Shown: positions 5,323-9,642 of the stretch, one piece after another | Layout: every line of letters starts with the position of its first letter | How positions within the stretch are numbered: position 1 is the stretch's first letter | Source of the DNA: Spirochaetia bacterium | GTDB lineage: Bacteria; Spirochaetota; Leptospiria; Leptospirales; Leptonemataceae | Length of the DNA: 9,642 nt | Direction of reading: 5' to 3' | Assembly (NCBI GenBank): GCA_029880625.1 | Contig: JAOUOA010000066.1 | Coordinates: forward strand, 1-9,642 | The notes under the pieces: generated by a model | The model's input: only the letters and a program-made list of their open reading frames with translations | What the model was told of the DNA's origin: nothing | Databases searched by the model: none | Translations under genes and position numbers: made by a program

Positions 5323-6025
5323 CGCTTGAAAATTTGATTTGGATTTTTTCTGTCAGATCTTTTTCAGAAACACTTCCTGCAACAATTCCTACAGTTTCAG
5401 GAAATATGGTCTCCCTGAACAGTCCCTCCAATTTAACGTCGGCTCTTGAATTTCCTGCACGGTTTGTATAGGTCAGTTTTCTGAGGCGGTTTTCCTGAAA
5501 CTCATACTCGTATTCAGATCCTGATTCTTTGCGTTTTACGAAGAGAACACCTTCTTTTCTTTGAATTTTTGATTTTTTATCAAAGAGCTCATCTGGCAAA
5601 GACCCGTAAATAAAGTTTTGAAAAAGATTAAAAGGAAAGCGAATTGTATTATTTCCCAGTCCCCTGAGTTCAAACTGTGAAAGAGGAATTCTCTCTATTT
5701 TCTTTGTCCGAAGGTTCCATATTTTTATGGTTTCTCCATTTTTTAGGAGACGAACCACTTCAATTCCAAAAAGAGGATCTTTGATAACAAGATACATTCT
5801 ATCATTTTTATAATCCGCATGAAGGCTGGCCTTGCCTTTTTCTGTTTTCCCGCCTGCACCGGTAAACTCGATCTGCATGGATGTTCGAAAACAAGGAAAT
5901 GGTTTGTAAGAATCTCTAATCGCAGTGATGTCATTTTCTAGAATTCCGTCGGAAGGCGTACGCTTGATTCCCTTGCAGGATACTACGGAAATCATTACTG
6001 CTAGAATAAAAATATAAAATCGCAT
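5276..6025 (-). CDS. outer-membrane lipoprotein, LolB-like/DUF4292-like
   Basis: A 249-residue lipoprotein precursor: MRFYIFILAVMISVVSCKG has a hydrophobic core and a relaxed lipobox VVSC, so Cys17 is the likely lipidated residue. The mature part looks like a half-barrel of beta strands, with alternating strands from FRTSMQIEFTG through GKASLHADYKNDRMYLVI, then DPLFGIEVVRLLKNGETIKIW (starting at D83) and FNLFQNFIYGSLP (132-144). This order recalls LolB (a G-P-L-G-x-x-x-x-x-L strand pair followed by L-x-Y-W-x-x-G-x-P) and DUF4292 proteins. LolB accepts lipoproteins from LolA at the outer membrane. The upstream TPR gene gives the same order seen beside lolB in Pseudomonas, which supports the idea. 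An in-frame TTG at 6028 is an alternative start; GGAG at 6035-6038 suits either. LolB function is inference; lipoprotein status is well supported. Confidence 0.72.
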   Translation of the reverse strand: MRFYIFILAVMISVVSCKGIKRTPSDGILENDITAIRDSYKPFPCFRTSMQIEFTGAGGKTEKGKASLHADYKNDRMYLVIKDPLFGIEVVRLLKNGETIKIWNLRTKKIERIPLSQFELRGLGNNTIRFPFNLFQNFIYGSLPDELFDKKSKIQRKEGVLFVKRKESGSEYEYEFQENRLRKLTYTNRAGNSRADVKLEGLFRETIFPETVGIVAGSVSEKDLTEKIQIKFSSVNQNAKCDDRYFQMR

Positions 6026-6041
6026 CAATCCTATCTCCAGA

Positions 6042-6062
6042 ACAGCTCATATCGGCAGCTGT
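6042..6062. repeat. 6-bp inverted repeat in the leader of the lipoprotein gene
   Basis: ACAGCT (6042-6047) and AGCTGT (6057-6062) are reverse complements separated by nine bases. It lies just upstream of the ribosome binding site of the lipoprotein gene, within a 180-bp gap after the TPR gene. It could be a small RNA hairpin or a protein site. It has no T-run and so is not a typical terminator. Confidence 0.35.
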
Positions 6063-6206
6063 GATTTAAGGCATATTTTTAAAAAAACGCCGGTTTACAG
6101 GGACAATGTTTCATTCCGCAGGATGTTGCCCGCAGTGCAAATCATTTTTTTATAGTCAACAGGTTTTTCCAATATACTTTTTTTAGAACAGGCATTCATT
6201 CTTAAA

Positions 6207-8147
6207 TTAATTTTTCATCAACTTCAGTTTTGACTCAATTTTTTTTCGTAAATTCTGCTGTTTTTGATTCAGAAATTTCTGATTTTTATTTTTATTGATG
6301 ACTTCAATTGATTTGCGATAAAAGACTTCTGCCTTGATCGGATAATTCATTTCAAGAAGGACATCGCCCAGATGATCGTATACTTCAGGATCTTCATTTC
6401 CTTCTTCTTCCAGGATCTGGGCGGCAAGTTCCAGGTGAAATCTTGCCTCTTCCAGTCTGCCCATTTTAAAATAAACCCAGCCAAGGCTGTCTCTGTAAAC
6501 TCCGTTCATTGGATCAAATTCAATGGCCTTTGATATAAGGACCAGGGATTCATCAAGTTGTTTGCCCGATTCAGCATAGATGAATCCAAGAAAATTCAAA
6601 GCTTCAGGAAATTTCAGGTTCATGCTCAGAACCTGAAGAAGATCCTGTTCTGCTTCCTGTCTGCTGCCCAGTGAATGATACACTACTGCACGGTAAAAAA
6701 AATAAAGATGCTGTTTTTGATTTCGTTCCAGAGCGTCGCTGAAGTTCACAAGGGATTTCTGCAGATGCCCCGATTCCAGATTCACCAGTCCCAGGATAAA
6801 ATAGGGAAAGTCGTTTTCAGGATCATTACGAATCAGTTCATGCGCAATCGACTCAGCTTCTGAAAATCGCCCGACAGCCGAATGAGCAAGATTCTGAGCA
6901 AGGAGTTCAAGCCTCCGGGTTTTCGCTTCATCCTGAGAATTGGTTTTATCTTCTTTCAAAGATAGCCTCAAAAACAGCAGCGATCGGTTGTATGCTTTCA
7001 TTTCGTTATAATGTAGAGAAATACGCAGATAAATCAGAGAAAGAGGAATTGAAATTCCCGGATATTTTTGTTTTACAGCAAGGGCTTTCTTTGCAAACAT
7101 CAAACCATATTCATGGAGATTTTTTGTTCCGAATCGAACAGAATTGTTTAAAAGTTCTCTGGCATAGTAATCCGGTTTTTCTCTGCTTTCCATCATTCTC
7201 ATAACAAGGACAGAAGTAAGCAGATCAACCTTCTTCTTGTCGTATCTTTTTTTCAGGACAGGATATACTTCCTCCTCTTTATTAAGGCAGGATCGGTATA
7301 AAATCTTTTGAAAACTGTTATTCTTACTCAAGGACAAAGATTTTTTCATATAGGATCTGCAGCGAATATCATTGTTTAGCAGATAAATTCTCCCGAGAAG
7401 GCCTGAAAGGAGCTGCGGATCCACCCTGTTTTTTTTCAGTTCTTTATCGCTGTATTCTGTAAGAATTTCAAATTCTTTCTGCGCTTTTCGGTATTTCCCG
7501 CTATTGAAATAAACATGATAAGCAAGTACAAATCTTGCATAAATACTCTCAGGATTCAGTTTGAGAAATCTCATCAAATAAACGCCCGCTCTTTCAAATT
7601 TTTTCTGCCTGATGGATATATCTGCGATTCTCCACAGACAGAGATTGACATACCGGGGCGAAGACCAGCCAATTTCTTCCTGACGGAAAAGGACAACAGA
7701 GCATGCAACTTCCGCATCCTGATGGTTTCCCATTCTGTTAAAAATCTCCGATCGGTAGAAATGAATGATTGGATCTGAGCTTCCCGCCGAAGCTATTTCA
7801 TTAAGAACCTTTTGAGCCTCTTTATATTTTGCAGAGCGAATCAGCAGCTGAACATAAAGAAGAGAAATGTCCTGATTCCTGGAATTCTCATGAGAACGCT
7901 TCGCCTGCAGCAGAGCTTCATCTGTTTTTTTTAAATGATTGAGAAGAGCTGCATATCGGGACCGGACATAAGGGTCGTTCTGAAAAGAAAGGTAGGTTTC
8001 AAAAAGGGATCTGGCCTTTTTCAGATCTCCGCTTAATTCTTTGGAAAAAGCATCCCTTAAAATTTCGTCGGGAAAAGCTCTTCCCGGGAACGCCGGCAGA
8101 ATTTCAGGTAAAATAAATAGAAGGATGGCTGTGAAATAAATTTTCAC
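6207..8147 (-). CDS. exported tetratricopeptide (TPR) repeat protein
   Basis: A 646-residue protein starting at GTG 8147, with a signal peptide (basic MKIYF, hydrophobic core, probable cut after a P-G-R-A segment near residue 24). Most of the rest is helical repeats: paired helices with small residues at TPR positions from about residue 30 onward, clearest at the C-terminal end. Diagnostic segments are ALNFLGFIYAESGKQLDESL (516-535), GVYRDSLGWVYFKMGRLEEA (549-567) and DPEVYDHLGDVLLEM (586-600). The LGxxxAExGxxLDE - DSLGWVY - DHLGD series marks a TPR subfamily found in many Gram-negative bacteria, including a protein encoded next to lolB in Pseudomonas. It probably works as a periplasmic or outer-membrane-associated scaffold; no enzyme motif is visible. 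A lysine-rich tail ends the protein. The gene starts 24 bp after the small basic-protein gene and precedes the lipoprotein gene by about 180 bp. The start has no strong ribosome binding site. Confidence 0.88.
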   Translation of the reverse strand: MKIYFTAILLFILPEILPAFPGRAFPDEILRDAFSKELSGDLKKARSLFETYLSFQNDPYVRSRYAALLNHLKKTDEALLQAKRSHENSRNQDISLLYVQLLIRSAKYKEAQKVLNEIASAGSSDPIIHFYRSEIFNRMGNHQDAEVACSVVLFRQEEIGWSSPRYVNLCLWRIADISIRQKKFERAGVYLMRFLKLNPESIYARFVLAYHVYFNSGKYRKAQKEFEILTEYSDKELKKNRVDPQLLSGLLGRIYLLNNDIRCRSYMKKSLSLSKNNSFQKILYRSCLNKEEEVYPVLKKRYDKKKVDLLTSVLVMRMMESREKPDYYARELLNNSVRFGTKNLHEYGLMFAKKALAVKQKYPGISIPLSLIYLRISLHYNEMKAYNRSLLFLRLSLKEDKTNSQDEAKTRRLELLAQNLAHSAVGRFSEAESIAHELIRNDPENDFPYFILGLVNLESGHLQKSLVNFSDALERNQKQHLYFFYRAVVYHSLGSRQEAEQDLLQVLSMNLKFPEALNFLGFIYAESGKQLDESLVLISKAIEFDPMNGVYRDSLGWVYFKMGRLEEARFHLELAAQILEEEGNEDPEVYDHLGDVLLEMNYPIKAEVFYRKSIEVINKNKNQKFLNQKQQNLRKKIESKLKLMKN

Positions 8148-8171
8148 TTTTCAGATTAAAAAAATCCCGGC

Positions 8172-8273
8172 TTACCCCTTTTTATTCTGCAGGGAAGCTC
8201 TGCGTTTCGCTTTTAATCTTTTTATATTTTTTCTATGTTTTTTCTTTACAATTAACGCTTTTGAAGTAGCCAT
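8172..8273 (-). CDS. 33-residue very basic protein, bS22/AURKAIP1-COX24-like
   Basis: Read on the minus strand, ATG at 8273 to TAA at 8172-8174 encodes 33 residues. They begin MATSKALIVKKKHRKNIKRL and end KAKRRASLQNKKG. About 45% of residues are Lys, Arg or His and there is no acidic residue. The KKKHRK core followed by an R/K-rich helix resembles the small bacterial proteins of the AURKAIP1/COX24 group (bS22 in mycobacterial ribosomes, mS38 in mitochondria), which are also about 33 residues long and bind rRNA in the small subunit. The gene lies 24 bp upstream of the TPR gene on the same strand. It has no obvious Shine-Dalgarno sequence, but TATATAAA lies about 13 bases before the ATG, so a very short leader is possible. 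The frame is too short for usual gene-length cut-offs. The family link is from motif memory and needs a profile search. Confidence 0.68.
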   Translation of the reverse strand: MATSKALIVKKKHRKNIKRLKAKRRASLQNKKG

Positions 8274-8347
8274 TGTTACAGTATTTTTATATACGTTCTA
8301 AAAATCGAGCTTTTTTTAGAAGAGAAACCGAAAATAACGGCTGGAAC
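8274..8347. promoter_or_regulatory. short divergent promoter region
   Basis: These 74 bp separate the start of the small basic-protein gene (minus) from the preferred start of the membrane protein gene (plus). A self-complementary TATATA at 8288-8293 could serve as a -10 box for either direction. No good -35 box pairs with it on the minus strand; on the plus strand TTGAAG at 8261-8266 with TTTTAT at 8285-8290 (18 bp apart) is the best weak pair. Confidence 0.3.
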
Positions 8348-9619
8348 ATGATTCGTCTAATATTTAAAGAACTGAAAAAACATTTTATTGGAATTTTTCT
8401 TCTGGGCCTTTTCTGGGCATTTGCATGGTATTATATCAACGAAAACCGGGATATTCTACCGGTAAAACTTTCCCAGACCTTTCTCAGCCTTCCTGATGAA
8501 GGAAAACAGGATCCGGAAAAAGCCTATTTTGACTACATCCGTCCTGCTGAAAAATTCATTTCAAGAGATTCACTCTGGTGTTCCACAATGCCCTCATGGC
8601 TGGGAGGATGTTCCTCTGCTGAATTATCTGAAAAAAAAATCCACCTTGATATCATGGGAAAAGCATGCAGAAAATATGCAAATAATTCCGGAGAAAAACC
8701 GCCTCACTGGCTTGAATCCATTGAAGAATGGAATCTTGCTAAAGGCTATACAGGCCAAAAAAATGTTCTGACAGTAGATCCGGGAGAATACTGGGATGAA
8801 AACAACGATACGGTTCTTGAGGCACTGGAAAAATTGATTCAGGCTTCAAGGTATGCCTGGGAAATCCCTCCTCAAGTAAGAAATGACGGCAGTAAAAAAA
8901 CCCTTCTTGTAGCAGAAATGATATCAGATTATGCAAAAGCCGTCTGCAGAGATGATATGGGTCTGATTGCATGGGGAGATTACATCGAATTTCAGGAACT
9001 CCGTGCAGGAATTGAATCTTCCAATCAAAATCCTGATGCTTATCGAATCTATAAATATCCTTCAGAAAAAATACTGTATTCCCTTAAAACATTAAAAAAT
9101 AACGCCAATTACTATCGAGCACTAAAAGAATATTCAGCAGGTTCCGCACCCGAATCCCTCATTACTGGATGCAGAAATGCGCCTCTCAGCCTTCCCTGCG
9201 CATCTCCCGATGAGGCAATTCGCGTTCTGAATAAAATGATTTATTTTTCTAAAAATGAAGATTTGCCGGGTATCTATTTAAAACTTGCAAAAATATATTT
9301 AACCTACCAGAATAAAGAAAAACGAAATAAAACACTCAATTATCTTTCAGGAGCCGAAAAGCATCCTGGGCTCAAAAAAGATGCTCTGGTTCTTAAAATT
9401 AGATATTTCCTTTCTGAAGATGACGTGAAACAAGCCTATTCAAGCCTTGCCAGGCTGAAAGCCCTCCTTCCAAACGGAGGAAGAGGCGATTCCGATTATA
9501 AGCGGCTTGCAAGAGCTGTTCTCATGAAGGACGGCAGGTATAAAGAAGCTGATTGCTTTTCAGAAAAAGCAGAAACTGAAATGGGAATCCGTGATCACTG
9601 TAAAAAACTCAACCGGTAA
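8348..9619 (+). CDS. membrane-anchored, cysteine-rich helical-repeat protein of unknown function
   Basis: I do not recognise this family. From ATG 8348 it is 423 residues. An upstream in-frame TTG at 8273 exists, but the extra 25 residues overlap the divergent promoter region and put charged sequence before the helix. A short basic N-terminus (RLIFKELKK) precedes one membrane helix at 13-29, so the rest should face the periplasm. The body is mainly alpha-helical; from about residue 285 it shows paired helices of TPR or Sel1-like spacing (EAIRVLNKMIYF, IYLKLAKIYLTY, KDALVLKIRYF, YKRLARAVLMKDGRYKEA). It has eight cysteines (78, 88, 107, 200, 275, 284, 403, 418), mostly in close pairs, as expected for disulfides outside the cytoplasm. 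The ribosome binding site is weak (GGA three bases before the ATG). It is followed two bases after its stop by another possible gene start. It may be a scaffold or assembly factor, but no function can be assigned. Confidence 0.8.
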   Translation: MIRLIFKELKKHFIGIFLLGLFWAFAWYYINENRDILPVKLSQTFLSLPDEGKQDPEKAYFDYIRPAEKFISRDSLWCSTMPSWLGGCSSAELSEKKIHLDIMGKACRKYANNSGEKPPHWLESIEEWNLAKGYTGQKNVLTVDPGEYWDENNDTVLEALEKLIQASRYAWEIPPQVRNDGSKKTLLVAEMISDYAKAVCRDDMGLIAWGDYIEFQELRAGIESSNQNPDAYRIYKYPSEKILYSLKTLKNNANYYRALKEYSAGSAPESLITGCRNAPLSLPCASPDEAIRVLNKMIYFSKNEDLPGIYLKLAKIYLTYQNKEKRNKTLNYLSGAEKHPGLKKDALVLKIRYFLSEDDVKQAYSSLARLKALLPNGGRGDSDYKRLARAVLMKDGRYKEADCFSEKAETEMGIRDHCKKLNR

Positions 9620-9621
9620 AT

Positions 9622-9642
9622 ATGACCCTCTATTTCGATTAC
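9622..9642 (+). CDS. start of a downstream gene, only seven codons visible
   Basis: An ATG at 9622, two bases after the preceding stop codon, opens a frame reading MTLYFDY to the window edge. The spacing suggests an operon partner of the membrane protein. The M-x-x-Y-F/L-D-Y opening is common in class V aminotransferases such as cysteine desulfurases (where N-A-T-T would follow), but seven residues cannot establish this. No strong ribosome binding site is seen. Confidence 0.4.

Noticed and set aside
6170..6209. Intrinsic terminator after the TPR gene
   Set aside because: Only a four-base stem (AGAA/TTCT) is present, and on the transcribed strand the following run is A rather than T.
8273..8347. 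Longer form of the membrane protein starting at TTG 8273
   Set aside because: It would overlap the start of the opposing small gene and its promoter region, and would add 25 Arg/Asn-rich residues ahead of a normal N-in membrane anchor; ATG 8348 is better.
1..9642. CRISPR arrays, insertion sequences, tRNA or rRNA genes
   Set aside because: No regularly spaced repeats, transposase motifs, terminal inverted repeats or tRNA-like cloverleaf sequences were noticed on either strand.

Overview
The window is a compact, AT-rich stretch of bacterial chromosome (clearly below 50% GC by eye) from a Gram-negative, double-membraned organism. It carries a TonB/ExbB/ExbD energy-transduction system, an O-antigen ligase family protein, a lipoprotein with a relaxed lipobox and several exported proteins. 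The gene style, tandem exbD genes and lax lipobox fit a spirochaete of the Leptospira lineage, but this is inference: no rRNA or other marker gene is present.

Layout. Positions 1-1201 (minus strand) hold thiS, thiE and the 5' part of a WecG/TagA/CpsF-type glycosyltransferase gene, closely packed as one transcription unit. A 374-bp AT-rich divergent region (1202-1575) follows, with a 19-bp palindrome and a probable promoter. Positions 1576-5322 (plus strand) form an operon with overlapping or nearly touching genes: exbB, exbD, a second exbD, tonB and an O-antigen ligase/polymerase family gene. The last gene is interrupted by what looks like loss of one T at about 4341-4343. Positions 5276-8273 (minus strand) encode, in transcription order, a 33-residue very basic protein missed by ordinary ORF length cut-offs, a large exported TPR protein, and a lipoprotein that looks LolB-like. 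Positions 8348-9619 (plus strand) encode a membrane-anchored, cysteine-containing helical-repeat protein of unknown function. A further gene appears to start at 9622.

How the parts fit. Most genes serve the cell envelope: proton-motive-force coupling to outer-membrane receptors (ExbB/ExbD/TonB), surface polysaccharide assembly (the glycosyltransferase and the ligase-family protein), and possibly lipoprotein delivery to the outer membrane (TPR protein plus LolB-like lipoprotein). ThiS and ThiE belong to thiamine synthesis. The points most worth a second look are the TPR/LolB-like gene pair, the tiny basic protein resembling bS22/AURKAIP1-COX24 proteins, the frameshifted ligase gene, the long exbB/exbD overlap, and the TonB membrane helix in which the usual SxxxH motif reads SxxxQ.
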